DNA of 64,000 nt from an uncultured Neomegalonema sp. (GTDB taxonomy: Bacteria; Pseudomonadota; Alphaproteobacteria; Rhodobacterales; Rhodobacteraceae), in the NCBI GenBank assembly GCA_938008165.1, contig CALLLP010000010.1, forward strand, positions 1-64,000, given 5' to 3'. The notes under the pieces are model-generated. The model worked only from the letters and a program-made list of their open reading frames with translations. It did not search any database and was not told where the DNA came from. A program made the translations under genes and the position numbers. How positions within the stretch are numbered: the stretch's first letter is position 1; every line of letters begins with the position of its first letter. Below are positions 33,175 to 43,643 of the stretch, piece after piece.

Positions 33175-34565
33175 GCCGTCTGGTCGTTGTCTCCAACCGC
33201 GTGGCCGATCCCACAGCCGTTCAGTCCGGTGGCCTCGCCGTCGCGGTGGGCGATGCGCTTCAGGATGGAAACGGTATCTGGTTCGGCTGGAATGGCGAGA
33301 TCAACGAGAATGCCGAGAAATCCGGCGTCAATCTGGAACGGCGCGGCGGTGTCACCCTCGCGACCCTGCCCCTGAGTCAAAGCGAATATGACACCTATTA
33401 TCTGGGCTATTCCAACCGCGCGCTCTGGCCTGTCTTCCATTATCGCCTCGATCTGGCGGAATTCGACATTCAGGCATTGGAGGGGTATCGTTCCGTCAAC
33501 CGCCGCTTCGCAAAATCCATCGCCGCCCTTATCGACCCCTCGGACGTGGTGTGGATTCACGACTATCACCTGATTCCCCTCGCGGCAGAATTGCGCAAGC
33601 TGGGCGCGGAAAACCGGATCGGGTTTTTCCTGCATATCCCCTTTCCCCCGCCCGAAATCATCGCGGCAGTGCCCGATCATGGATGGCTGTTCGATACGCT
33701 GCATGCCTATGACGTGGTCGGCTTTCAGACCGAGCAGGACCTGTCAAACTTCAACCGCTATGTCGAGCAATCGATGGCCAGCGCCGGGCCGGTCACCCAT
33801 CCATTTCGCAATGGCACGCGCAAGATGCTGGCCAAGACCTATCCCATCGGCATCGATGTGGATTCGTTCATCACCATGGCGCATACGCCTAAGGCGACCG
33901 AGCGGATACAGCGCCTGACCCGTGGCGAAGTACGCAATCATGTCATCGGGGTCGAGCGGCTCGATTATTCGAAGGGCTTACCCGACCGCTTCCGCTCCTT
34001 CCGCCGGTTTTTGGAGCAATACCCCGATCAGCGAAAGAAAACCGTGCTGATGCAGATCGCGCCCCCCACGCGCGGGGAGCTTGCCGCTTATGCCGAAATC
34101 CGCACGGAGCTTGAGCAATTATCGGGCGCGATCAATGGTGCGTTTGGAGATTTCGACTGGACGCCCGTGCGTTACATCCACCGATCCGTGCCGCGCGACA
34201 CCCTCGCTGCCCTGTTTCGCGGGTCCAAAGTCGGGCTGGTCACACCGTTACGCGACGGGATGAATCTCGTGGCCAAGGAATACGTCGCCGCACAGGAACC
34301 GGACGACCCCGGCGTGTTGATCCTGTCTCGCTTTGCCGGAGCCGCCGCCGACATGGAAGAAGCCTTGATCGTCAACCCCTATGATGCCGACGAGGTGGCA
34401 AAAGCCCTGTATAACGCCGTGACGATGGAATTGGACGAACGGCTCGACCGCCACGGCAAATTACTCGCGCGGGTGCGCAAAAACGATATCGCGGCATGGC
34501 GGATGGCCTTTATGCAGGACTTGCGCAATCCAGAAACACAGCCCCCCCCGGACCAAACCGCATGA
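33171..34565 (+). CDS. otsA: Trehalose-6-phosphate synthase
   Basis: 464 residues, GT20. Visible landmarks: SNRVADPTAVQSGGLAVAV (the SNR glucose-phosphate region), WFGWNGE, VWIHDYHLIPLAAELRKLG, FFLHIPFPPPEII and, in the UDP-glucose half, GVERLDYSKGLPDRF and LRDGMNLVAKEYVAAQ. It joins UDP-glucose and glucose-6-phosphate. The start at 33171 overlaps the GH15 stop by 4 bases; an upstream ATG at 33087 lies within GH15. It is the third gene of the otsB-GH15-otsA-cupin operon. Confidence 0.95.
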   Translation: MSRLVVVSNRVADPTAVQSGGLAVAVGDALQDGNGIWFGWNGEINENAEKSGVNLERRGGVTLATLPLSQSEYDTYYLGYSNRALWPVFHYRLDLAEFDIQALEGYRSVNRRFAKSIAALIDPSDVVWIHDYHLIPLAAELRKLGAENRIGFFLHIPFPPPEIIAAVPDHGWLFDTLHAYDVVGFQTEQDLSNFNRYVEQSMASAGPVTHPFRNGTRKMLAKTYPIGIDVDSFITMAHTPKATERIQRLTRGEVRNHVIGVERLDYSKGLPDRFRSFRRFLEQYPDQRKKTVLMQIAPPTRGELAAYAEIRTELEQLSGAINGAFGDFDWTPVRYIHRSVPRDTLAALFRGSKVGLVTPLRDGMNLVAKEYVAAQEPDDPGVLILSRFAGAAADMEEALIVNPYDADEVAKALYNAVTMELDERLDRHGKLLARVRKNDIAAWRMAFMQDLRNPETQPPPDQTA

Positions 34566-34996
34566 CCGCACAAGACATCATCCGCGCCCTCGATCTCGCC
34601 CCGCATCCCGAAGGGGGCTGGTATCGCGAGACATGGCGGGCGGATGCTCCCGATGGCGAAAGACCGGCGGGAACGGCGATCTATTATCTGCTCGATGTAG
34701 GCGAATTTTCGCATTGGCACCGGGTCGATGCCGCCGAAATCTGGCACTGGTACGCGGGCGCGCCGCTATCGCTGACCCTCTCGCCCGATGGCCATGATGC
34801 ACAGGCGCATATCCTCGGCCCCGACATCGCGGCAGGGCACCGGCCCCAGAGGATCGTTCCGGCCGGTTGGTGGCAATGCGCAACATCGCTGGGGGAATGG
34901 ACACTCTGCGGCTGTACCGTCTCGCCCGGTTTCGATTTTGCAGGCTTCGAGATGGCCCCGCCCGATTGGCGACCTCTCCCACGCAATCAAGGCTGA
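34562..34996 (+). CDS. Cupin DUF985 family protein
   Basis: 144 residues. HPEGGWYRETWR, AIYYLLDVGEFSHWHRVDAAEIWHWYAG and VPAGWWQCATSL are the recurring marks of the DUF985 cupins, a beta-barrel with a predicted metal or sugar pocket. The start overlaps the otsA stop by 4 bases, so it is the last gene of the trehalose operon. Its role is unknown; a carbohydrate-phosphate ligand would fit the setting, by inference. Confidence 0.88.
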   Translation: MTAQDIIRALDLAPHPEGGWYRETWRADAPDGERPAGTAIYYLLDVGEFSHWHRVDAAEIWHWYAGAPLSLTLSPDGHDAQAHILGPDIAAGHRPQRIVPAGWWQCATSLGEWTLCGCTVSPGFDFAGFEMAPPDWRPLPRNQG

Positions 34997-35006
34997 CAGA
35001 CGGGGA

Positions 35007-35591
35007 TCAGCGCGCAGGCAGATCACCCTTTTGGACGGCATGCGCACTCGGATCAATGAGCGGAATGGCACTCATCAGCACCTTTGCCCCTGCCGCGATG
35101 CTATCGCTGGTATCGACGGTCACGATTTCCGAGTCGCGGGGGCGCATTCTGGCCGATTGGGCGAGGTGCATATCGATCTCGAAATCAGAGCCATAGGCCA
35201 TCGAAGCAAGGCGACGACGCAAAACATCCATCCGAGCGGTAATATAGATCGCCCGCACATTCGGATACAGCGCCCGCGCCTGAGCGATCACGAACGCATC
35301 GCAGCATAATATCAGCGACTGACCATCGCGCAGCAACCGCGTGGCATCATGGGACAGGCCATAACGCACGCCATCCGTATCCCATTGCAGGGCAAATGCG
35401 TCACGTCGTATCAATTGCAGGAAACGCGTTGGTGGGATGGTCCCCACGGCACATATGGTGTGATTGTGATCGGCAGAAACGACGAGCGGAGCACGCCTGA
35501 TATCCGGGCGGCTCTCAAGCACGGCATCGACCAAGGCTTGCTTTCCTGAGCCTGTCGGTCCGACGATGAGATAGAGGGTACCAAATGCCAT
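35007..35591 (-). CDS. phnN: PhnN-like ribose 1,5-bisphosphokinase
   Basis: 194 residues, guanylate kinase-like. Walker A is LIVGPTGSGKQALVDA at 8-23. FALQWDTDGVRYGLSHD and LILCCDAFVIAQARALYPNVRAIYITA match PhnN, which phosphorylates ribose 1,5-bisphosphate to PRPP in C-P lyase phosphonate breakdown. No other phn genes are near, so a broader nucleotide-kinase role is possible. The gene is convergent with the trehalose operon, only 10 bases apart. Confidence 0.75.
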   Translation of the reverse strand: MAFGTLYLIVGPTGSGKQALVDAVLESRPDIRRAPLVVSADHNHTICAVGTIPPTRFLQLIRRDAFALQWDTDGVRYGLSHDATRLLRDGQSLILCCDAFVIAQARALYPNVRAIYITARMDVLRRRLASMAYGSDFEIDMHLAQSARMRPRDSEIVTVDTSDSIAAGAKVLMSAIPLIDPSAHAVQKGDLPAR

Positions 35592-35692
35592 GCTGCGTGC
35601 AAAACCTGAGATTAAGGAGAGCCAGAATTATGACGAGTACCGTTCCTTATTAAAATCGGCGTTCAGCCTTTCGATTTGGTAAACGATCACTT

Positions 35693-35711
35693 TGATTTAC
35701 ATGTTAAATCA
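35693..35711. promoter_or_regulatory. Palindromic operator-like site before the DUF2237 gene
   Basis: TGATTTA (35693-35699) and TAAATCA (35705-35711) are perfect reverse complements around CATGT, giving a 19-base palindrome in an AT-rich gap 35 bases before the ATG at 35747. A related half-site pair (GATTTGGTAAACGATC) lies just upstream near 35673. This resembles a dimeric repressor or activator site. Confidence 0.4.
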
Positions 35712-35746
35712 CACCAAACAGCACGATATCATTCAAAGGACATAAA

Positions 35747-36139
35747 ATGGCGGAGCCGGTGCCGGGGCTGACCCCTTCCATCAACATACTGGGCGATAAG
35801 CTGGAATCGTGCTCCCATGATCCCGTCACGGGCTATGTGAGGAACGGGTGTTGTGAGGCCCATATCGGCGATATCGGGTCACATACCGTGTGTGCGATCA
35901 TGACGGCGGATTTTCTCGAATTTTCGAAATCCAAGGGCAACGACCTGTCAACGCCGCGCCCTGAATTCGGTTTTCTGGGGTTAAAGCCGGGGGATCGCTG
36001 GTGCCTCTGCGCGGGCCGGTGGCGCGAAGCCTATGAAGAAGGCAAGGCACCGAAAGTGGTGCTGCGCTCGACGCACCGGGAGGCGGCAACCATCATCCCC
36101 CATGCGGCCCTCTTGGCCCATGCTATTGATTCGAATTGA
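35747..36139 (+). CDS. DUF2237 family protein
   Basis: 130 residues. The features NILGDKLESCSHDPVTGYVRNGCC, HTVCAIMTADFLEFSKSKGNDLSTPRPEFGF and GLKPGDRWCLCAGRWREAYEEGKAP cover nearly the full DUF2237 domain. Conserved Cys and His residues suggest metal or redox involvement, but no function is established. ATTCAAAGGACATAAA precedes the ATG, giving a good site AAAGGA. The gene is convergent with pccA. Confidence 0.9.
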   Translation: MAEPVPGLTPSINILGDKLESCSHDPVTGYVRNGCCEAHIGDIGSHTVCAIMTADFLEFSKSKGNDLSTPRPEFGFLGLKPGDRWCLCAGRWREAYEEGKAPKVVLRSTHREAATIIPHAALLAHAIDSN

Positions 36140-36154
36140 GAAGACCTGTCGGCC

Positions 36155-38212
<2,058 letters not shown>

Positions 38213-38325
38213 CGGCTGTCTTGTCCCCCGCTATGCTGCGACGCAATCTCTAGCGCCAAGAACCGGCGGAGTGCAAGATGCCTGACCCCGGCAAAGGGTC
38301 GAACTTTCAGCCAATGGCGCCGCAG

Positions 38326-38358
38326 ACCGCGCCCCACAAGGCAGGCGCGCGGTTTTTT
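38326..38358 (+). terminator. Rho-independent terminator-like hairpin with T-run, plus strand
   Basis: ACCGCGC (38326-38332) and GCGCGGT (38347-38353) pair perfectly across a 14-base loop, followed directly by TTTTT. It reads as a classic intrinsic terminator for the plus strand, yet both flanking genes (pccA and the small secreted protein) are on the minus strand. Confidence 0.5.
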
Positions 38359-38388
38359 GGGCGGGTGGTTTGGGTCGCCACCGGATGA

Positions 38389-38640
38389 TTATTCCAGATC
38401 GAAGGTAATCGATGTGATGGTCTCGACATCGGCGGGCGTCGCCAGCTCATAATCCCCGGCATCCGCAGGCAGGGGCGTCAAAGCGGGATCGGTCGTGTTA
38501 TCAAGGTCGAACGTGTAGCTGTCGACCGTTGTAAAGGCTGCAGGCTCGATGGTCGTCGTCGACTCGATATTTTCCGACTGAGCCATGGCTGCAGTGGTCA
38601 TAAAGGTTGCGGCGATAACGCCGGACACAATTTTGTTCAT
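38389..38640 (-). CDS. Small secreted protein of unknown function
   Basis: 83 residues from the ATG at 38640 with GAGGA 8 bases upstream. A signal peptide MNKIVSGVIAATFMTTAAMA is cut before QSENIE, leaving an acidic mature peptide of about 62 residues. The mature part has two similar ends, SYTFDLDNTT and SITFDLE, suggesting an internal repeat of a short beta-strand. No family is recognised. It lies upstream of pccA on the same strand, 176 bases away. Confidence 0.65.
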   Translation of the reverse strand: MNKIVSGVIAATFMTTAAMAQSENIESTTTIEPAAFTTVDSYTFDLDNTTDPALTPLPADAGDYELATPADVETITSITFDLE

Positions 38641-38692
38641 TGCAAGTCCTCGATATTGCGGTTTCTGACAACACCTCACCTATTGCTCATCT

Positions 38693-38730
38693 CTCGCGTG
38701 TCACCCCGCCCTAGGGTCACCTCACGCGAG
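38693..38730. promoter_or_regulatory. Inverted repeat in the divergent gap before the isomerase
   Basis: CTCGCGTG (38693-38700) and CACGCGAG (38723-38730) are perfect reverse complements, with nested ACCC/GGGT inside. The region serves the small secreted protein on one side and the DsbA-like isomerase on the other, so it could control either. A second overlapping hairpin, TCACGC-GA-GCGTGA, spans 38722-38735. Confidence 0.4.
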
Positions 38731-38785
38731 CGTGAAGATTTGCGATTAACCCTGCCAATGCGGCACCACGCCAAGGAGATCATCA

Positions 38786-39379
38786 ATGGCGCATATCGAC
38801 TATTATTTCACCGTTCTCTCGCCCTTTGCCTATCTGGCGGGTGATCGTATGGAACAGATCGCGCAAAAGCACGGTGCCAAGATCGCATATAAGCCTGTCG
38901 ACATCATGACATTGTTCTCGGAAATGGGCGGCACCCCCCCGGCGCAGCGCCACGATTCACGCAAGGAATACCGGATGCAGGAGCTTCAGCGCCTGTCAAA
39001 GCTGAACGGGATGGCGATGAACTTCCAGCCCGCGCACTGGCCGACCGATCAGAAACCGGCATCGGCCATGATCGTCGCCGCCGAGAAAGCCGGGGCCGAT
39101 GCGGGCGCATTGTCCCGAGCGGTTATGAAAGCTGTCTGGGCAGAGGAGCGCAATATCGCCGATGACGCGACACTGACCGCGATCCTGTCCGAAACCGGCA
39201 TCGACCGCGCCGCGCTGGAGCCGCATCTGGATGCCGCCCGCGCCGCCTTTGATCCGATGACGCAGGAGGCCATGACCAAAGGCGTGTTCGGCGCGCCGTT
39301 CTACGTCGTGGACGATCAACGGTTTTGGGGACAGGACCGGATCGCGCATCTCGACGCGTATCTTTCGGGCCAGCTCTGA
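38786..39379 (+). CDS. 2-hydroxychromene-2-carboxylate isomerase-like (DsbA-fold) protein
   Basis: 197 residues of the kappa-class GST/DsbA fold. The N-terminal HIDYYFTVLSPFAYLAGDRM places the catalytic Ser (SPFAY) where HCCA isomerases have it. The helical insertion (RKEYRMQELQRLSKLNGMAM) and C-terminal GVFGAPFYVVDDQRFWGQDRI are typical. Family members isomerise aromatic degradation products with glutathione, or act as GSTs on other substrates. AAGGAG lies 8 bases before the ATG. No other aromatic pathway genes are near. Confidence 0.88.
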   Translation: MAHIDYYFTVLSPFAYLAGDRMEQIAQKHGAKIAYKPVDIMTLFSEMGGTPPAQRHDSRKEYRMQELQRLSKLNGMAMNFQPAHWPTDQKPASAMIVAAEKAGADAGALSRAVMKAVWAEERNIADDATLTAILSETGIDRAALEPHLDAARAAFDPMTQEAMTKGVFGAPFYVVDDQRFWGQDRIAHLDAYLSGQL

Positions 39380-39401
39380 AGGCACGAAAAACTAGACGAC
39401 C

Positions 39402-39432
39402 CCTCTCCCCCTTTTCCGCATTGGGGGAGAGG
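39402..39432. terminator. Bidirectional hairpin between convergent genes
   Basis: CCTCTCCCCC (39402-39411) and GGGGGAGAGG (39423-39432) form a perfect 10-base stem with the loop TTTTCCGCATT. It lies between the stops of the isomerase (+) and the amidohydrolase (-), so it can end both. The CCTCTCC-type stem recurs in looser form near 61754. Confidence 0.65.
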
Positions 39433-39441
39433 CGGCCCGGT

Positions 39442-40572
39442 TCAGCGGGGATGCCACCACGCGCCGTTCAGAACGATTCCAGCGACGGTTATCTTCTGTG
39501 AGCCGGTTATCCTCTGACCGATCGTGTCGCCATAATCGAACACCCCGTCCTCGACCCGCATAACGGCCACCTCACCGGGCGCCCCGACCGCCAGAGTACC
39601 AAGATCGGGACGACGAAGCGCGGCGGCGGGGGTTTGTGTGCTTCGGCGGATCACTTCCGGCAATGCCATCCCCAGAGCCAGAAACTTCGACAAGGTTGTC
39701 ACCTGATCGAAGGCCGGACCATCGATGCACAAGGCATGAATATCCGAACTGATCGTATCGGGCGCAAAGCCCTGATCGAGCATCCGGCGCGCCACATCAA
39801 AGCTGAACGATCCCATCCCGTGCCCCACATCGAAGATCACCCCCCGCTCGCGCGCGGCCAGAACTTCCGCGCGCACCCTGCCTTTGCCGTCCAGCGGGGT
39901 ATTAGGGAAGGGCCTGAAACAATGGGTCAGCACATCGCCGGGGCGCAGCCGCTCGACCACCGCCGCATAAGAGGGCGGCGGCTCGTCAATATGTACCATC
40001 ATGGGCAAGGCCGTTTCTTCGGCCACCTGCAAGGCAGTCTCGAAAGGCGTCATACCGTTCACCCCGGAGGTATGACGCCCCAGCCGCACCTTGATGCCGA
40101 CGATCACATCGCGATTCGCCTCGATCACCTCAACCGCCGTGACCGGATCGAGCAAGCGCATATCCTCGGATTCGCCCACCATCACCCGATTGGAAAACCC
40201 GAAGATTCCCGCATGGGAGACATGCAGATACGCCAAAATACGCACCGGGGATGGATCGATAACATGGGCGCGAAATCCGGCAAAATTGCCCGGCCCCGCG
40301 CTGCCGGTATCCACCGCAGTCGTGACGGCGCTCTGGCGGCAAAACGCCTGCGCATCGATCCCAAGGGAGGTTCCGCCCCAATAAACATGCGTATGCAGAT
40401 CGATCAATCCCGGTGTCAGGATCGCGCCCTCCCCGTCCCGCATCTCTTTTGCCGGGCCAAGATCGTCACCAAGGGCGGCAATCTTTCCGTTAAGGAAAGC
40501 TATTGATGTTATTCGATCAATTGCCTGAGCAGGATCGATGATACGGGCATTACGGATAACAAGATCGTGCAT
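39442..40572 (-). CDS. Amidohydrolase/deacetylase family metallohydrolase
   Basis: 376 residues from the ATG at 40572; a TTG at 40590 is an alternative. Metal ligands of the amidohydrolase barrel are visible: IDLHTHVYWG (HxH), the carboxylated Lys site VIVGIKVRLG, MVHIDEPP, a His in LTHCF, and the Asp in ISSDIHAL. N- and C-terminal beta-sandwich parts flank the barrel. It matches the amidohydrolase/deacetylase group that includes N-acetyl-amino-acid or dihydroorotase-like enzymes of undefined specificity. Convergent with the isomerase. Confidence 0.85.
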   Translation of the reverse strand: MHDLVIRNARIIDPAQAIDRITSIAFLNGKIAALGDDLGPAKEMRDGEGAILTPGLIDLHTHVYWGGTSLGIDAQAFCRQSAVTTAVDTGSAGPGNFAGFRAHVIDPSPVRILAYLHVSHAGIFGFSNRVMVGESEDMRLLDPVTAVEVIEANRDVIVGIKVRLGRHTSGVNGMTPFETALQVAEETALPMMVHIDEPPPSYAAVVERLRPGDVLTHCFRPFPNTPLDGKGRVRAEVLAARERGVIFDVGHGMGSFSFDVARRMLDQGFAPDTISSDIHALCIDGPAFDQVTTLSKFLALGMALPEVIRRSTQTPAAALRRPDLGTLAVGAPGEVAVMRVEDGVFDYGDTIGQRITGSQKITVAGIVLNGAWWHPR

Positions 40573-40642
40573 GGCGAGCGGTCCGAACAATAAGCGATAG
40601 AATAGTCTGGCTCACACGCCGCTGATATTAAAGGGTCTTATC

Positions 40643-41092
40643 ATGTCACGTCCCAGCGTCGAAACGACCACGATCGATGTCCCCCCGAAAGAGGCCATCA
40701 TCGATACCGTGACCGTTCATACATGCCTGCGCAACTGTATGGGCAATGCGGGATTGGCGGCGGGATGCTGCACTGTTGGTCCCCGCGACTATATAATCGG
40801 CCCGATTCATGATTCCGCCGCGCTGCTCGAGCGGCTCAGCATCCATTACAATCGCGATGTTCCGTATGAAGAAATCTTCATCGATTTCGAGGAAGGCTCC
40901 GCGATGTTCCCTGAGCGTTCGCAATGGCAACGCCCCGAATGCTTTCCGGCTCTTCGCTTGGCCGACAACCCCGACATTTTGCCCTGTATCTTTCTCGCCG
41001 AAGATAACCTCTGTTCCATTCACGAGATACGATCGACGACCTGCCGCAGCTATCGCTGTGAGCACCTGAATACGATCACCGCCGCGCTGTAA
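40643..41092 (+). CDS. YkgJ-like cysteine-cluster protein
   Basis: 149 residues. Cysteines lie at 28, 32, 42, 43, and again in PCIFLAEDNLCSIHEIRSTTCRSYRC near 114-138, the pattern of the CxxCxxCC (YkgJ) family, predicted to bind zinc or an iron-sulfur cluster. SIHEIRSTTCRSY corresponds to the family's xxRPxxCRxY-type segment. The protein is cytoplasmic, function unknown. AAGGGTCTTATC precedes the ATG. Its end lies 9 bases from the MscS stop on the other strand. Confidence 0.78.
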   Translation: MSRPSVETTTIDVPPKEAIIDTVTVHTCLRNCMGNAGLAAGCCTVGPRDYIIGPIHDSAALLERLSIHYNRDVPYEEIFIDFEEGSAMFPERSQWQRPECFPALRLADNPDILPCIFLAEDNLCSIHEIRSTTCRSYRCEHLNTITAAL

Positions 41093-41101
41093 TCAGCCGC
41101 C

Positions 41102-43471
41102 TCAGCGATCGTCGCCGACGACCTTGGGCATCCCCATCGCTTCTTCGTCGGCCACGCGAACGGCGGTCAGGGCCGCCCCGGCGACCGCTTCCCGTTGATC
41201 ATGCGGCAGGGCCGCCAATTCTTGATCGGATAACCGGACAGTGACTTCGCGATGCGCGAATTTGACCCCGTTTTCCTCGAACAGACCGCGCAGGCGCGAA
41301 TAGACAAGCTTGCGGGTTGTCCATTGATCGCCGGGTCGGGTCATAAACTTGACCCGGATGATCATCGCCGAATCCTCCATCTTGTAGATGCCCTGAGATT
41401 TGAGCGGCTGGAGGAATTTGGACCCTTCGGTCGGATGCTCCATCAATTCGGCCCCAAGGCGTTTGATGAGCTTTCGGACCTTTTCGACATCGGTATCGTA
41501 GGTGACCCGGATCGGCAGTTTGACCATCACCCAGTCGCGGGAAAAGTTGGTCAGATGCGTGACTTCACCAAACGGTATCGTGTGCAACGCCCCAAGGTGA
41601 TGACGCAGTTGAAACGACCGCAGTGAAATCCGCTCCACCGTGCCTTTGACCGTGCCGATATCGATATACTCCCCTTTGCGAAAGGCATCATCGACCAGAT
41701 AGAATGCCCCGGACAAAATATCGCGGATCAAGGTTTGCGCCCCGAAACCGATGGCGATGCCGACCACACCGGCACCGGCGAATAACGGGGCAACATTGAT
41801 GCCCATTTCCAGCAACACCATGACGACCGCACTGATCGCAATCGTAAAGAGCAGGAAGTTGCGAAACAGCGGCAGCAGGGTGGCCAGACGGCTGGCCGCG
41901 CTGGCCATGCCCTCGTCACCCGGTTCGAGATTGATCTCCTCTCCGCCCTCCTCGCGGATGCGGGTATCGATCCAGATACGGGTGGTGTGGTACAGCAGGT
42001 ATCCGATCAAGCTGATATCGATGACATCCTGCACCGGATCGAGCGCCCCGCCCTCCTTCAGCAGATAATCGAAATCCCAGATATGCAACAGCGAGTAAAT
42101 ACCGGCTCCAAAGGCGAAGATGGTCGCGGTACGCTTGGCCAAAGCCTCGAAATCGCTCATCCCCGTCAGGGCCGCATCCGTCGTGCGGCGATCGTCGCTA
42201 TCCAGCGGCTGCATCGCCGGGCCGGATTCCTCGTCTCCGTCCCCTTCAAGGGGATCCCCTTCGATATAGGCGTTTTCGACGATGCGCGGAGCGTCTGGAT
42301 TGCCGGTTTCCGCGCGCTGGCTTGCATAGACGGTAACCCGCTTGCTGCGAAAGATGCGCGCGATGGTAAAGGCGACAACGCCATAGGCGACAATCACCGC
42401 CAGCAGCACCGTATAGGCCCCAACAATCATCGGTGCGCCGCTGACCGTTCCCGATAACAGGCGATAGGTGAGAACCACCGATGCCCCCAGAAAATACAAG
42501 ACGACCAGCGGCGCCCAAAGCAGCGAGGAAATCCGGGGCAGCAGTGTCACTGTCTCCGCATGACATTGCCCAAGGATTGCCATCGTGACCGCATTGCGAT
42601 TCACGAGGACCATCATCAAGTTGATGATCACCATCAGCACCGTCGCCAGCAAGGTCAGCGCATTATGCGTCTCGCGGCTGGCCCCGATATCCTCGATCCA
42701 GTAGCAAAAGGCGAGCAACGCGATGGATGACGTCATTGTCAGCCAAAGCCAGCGGAACAGCTTTCGGGAATCGTCATCCGACATGCAGGGAATGCGGTAA
42801 TTCGACAGATATGGTGCCAACACCATGCGCCACAGGATCGCCGTCAGACGAGAGCAGACCACCGCGACAACGACAACGATGATCGTTTTTTGCGACGCCT
42901 CGCCGCTCGGATTCAGAAAAGCGAACACAAGACCGGCGGTGATCAATGTGGATAGCATGATCCCGACAATCCCGATCGCCGCCCTTAAGGCCAAGATCGG
43001 CAGCTTTTCGACCAATCCCTGCGGATGGGGTTGCTGCAACGCGATAAACCACGGGCCGACAAGACGAACACCGTAAATCTGCCATTCGATGAGATAGGCG
43101 ATCCCAAGGAACGCAAAGGTCCATCCGACAATGCCGAAGAAGTAAACCGCCTCCCCGGTCGGGCTTTGACTCGAAAGCAGCGTATGAATTGCGCCGCCCA
43201 TTTCGGGCATATGCGCGATCAATTCGAAGAAACGCTTATAGACCTTCTGAATGCTGATCTGCGTCTCGGACAACATGCTCAGGCTTTCCGCCGCCACCGC
43301 ATATTGATCTGGCCCTGCTTCACCGGCGGAACTCGCATTGATGGCAATCTCTGCGTAGCCAGCAGGAGAGGTCACTTCCTGAGACAAAGCCGGAAGAGTT
43401 GCAAAAATCAGCGCGACAACAAGGAATAACGGACCCAGAAGCGCGCGTATCAGGCCAAGGACATCTCGCAT
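41102..43471 (-). CDS. Large MscS-family mechanosensitive channel
   Basis: 789 residues from the ATG at 43471, where a signal-peptide-like segment begins (MRDVLGLIRALLGPLFLVVALIFATLPALS); an ATG at 43513 is possible. About ten membrane helices are spread over the first 580 residues, followed by the MscS core: GVVGIAIGFGAQTLIRDILSGAF (pore-lining helix) and DDAFRKGEYIDIGTVKGTVERISL (beta domain start). It is an inner-membrane channel that opens upon tension to relieve osmotic shock. It resembles the larger multidomain MscS homologues with a periplasmic N-terminal part. Divergent from the glycosyltransferase operon. Confidence 0.9.
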   Translation of the reverse strand: MRDVLGLIRALLGPLFLVVALIFATLPALSQEVTSPAGYAEIAINASSAGEAGPDQYAVAAESLSMLSETQISIQKVYKRFFELIAHMPEMGGAIHTLLSSQSPTGEAVYFFGIVGWTFAFLGIAYLIEWQIYGVRLVGPWFIALQQPHPQGLVEKLPILALRAAIGIVGIMLSTLITAGLVFAFLNPSGEASQKTIIVVVVAVVCSRLTAILWRMVLAPYLSNYRIPCMSDDDSRKLFRWLWLTMTSSIALLAFCYWIEDIGASRETHNALTLLATVLMVIINLMMVLVNRNAVTMAILGQCHAETVTLLPRISSLLWAPLVVLYFLGASVVLTYRLLSGTVSGAPMIVGAYTVLLAVIVAYGVVAFTIARIFRSKRVTVYASQRAETGNPDAPRIVENAYIEGDPLEGDGDEESGPAMQPLDSDDRRTTDAALTGMSDFEALAKRTATIFAFGAGIYSLLHIWDFDYLLKEGGALDPVQDVIDISLIGYLLYHTTRIWIDTRIREEGGEEINLEPGDEGMASAASRLATLLPLFRNFLLFTIAISAVVMVLLEMGINVAPLFAGAGVVGIAIGFGAQTLIRDILSGAFYLVDDAFRKGEYIDIGTVKGTVERISLRSFQLRHHLGALHTIPFGEVTHLTNFSRDWVMVKLPIRVTYDTDVEKVRKLIKRLGAELMEHPTEGSKFLQPLKSQGIYKMEDSAMIIRVKFMTRPGDQWTTRKLVYSRLRGLFEENGVKFAHREVTVRLSDQELAALPHDQREAVAGAALTAVRVADEEAMGMPKVVGDDR

Positions 43472-43643
43472 CTGTCCTGTATACCGCTTTATGATCGTGT
43501 CGTCTTCCTTCATCTATCACGCATTCTTGTAGTCTTTTACCCGAAGCCCTGTACCGTGGCCCTACTCGTCTGGTATAAATCCCGATGCGCTCCCGACGGG
43601 CGTGACACACGGGGGCTATATTTTAGTGTTTAACGATCCCGAA

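Noticed and set aside
35630-35653. Seven-codon leader ORF (MTSTVPY) after TAAGGAG
   Set aside because: Too short to judge and followed by more than 90 bases before the next gene; no attenuator seen.
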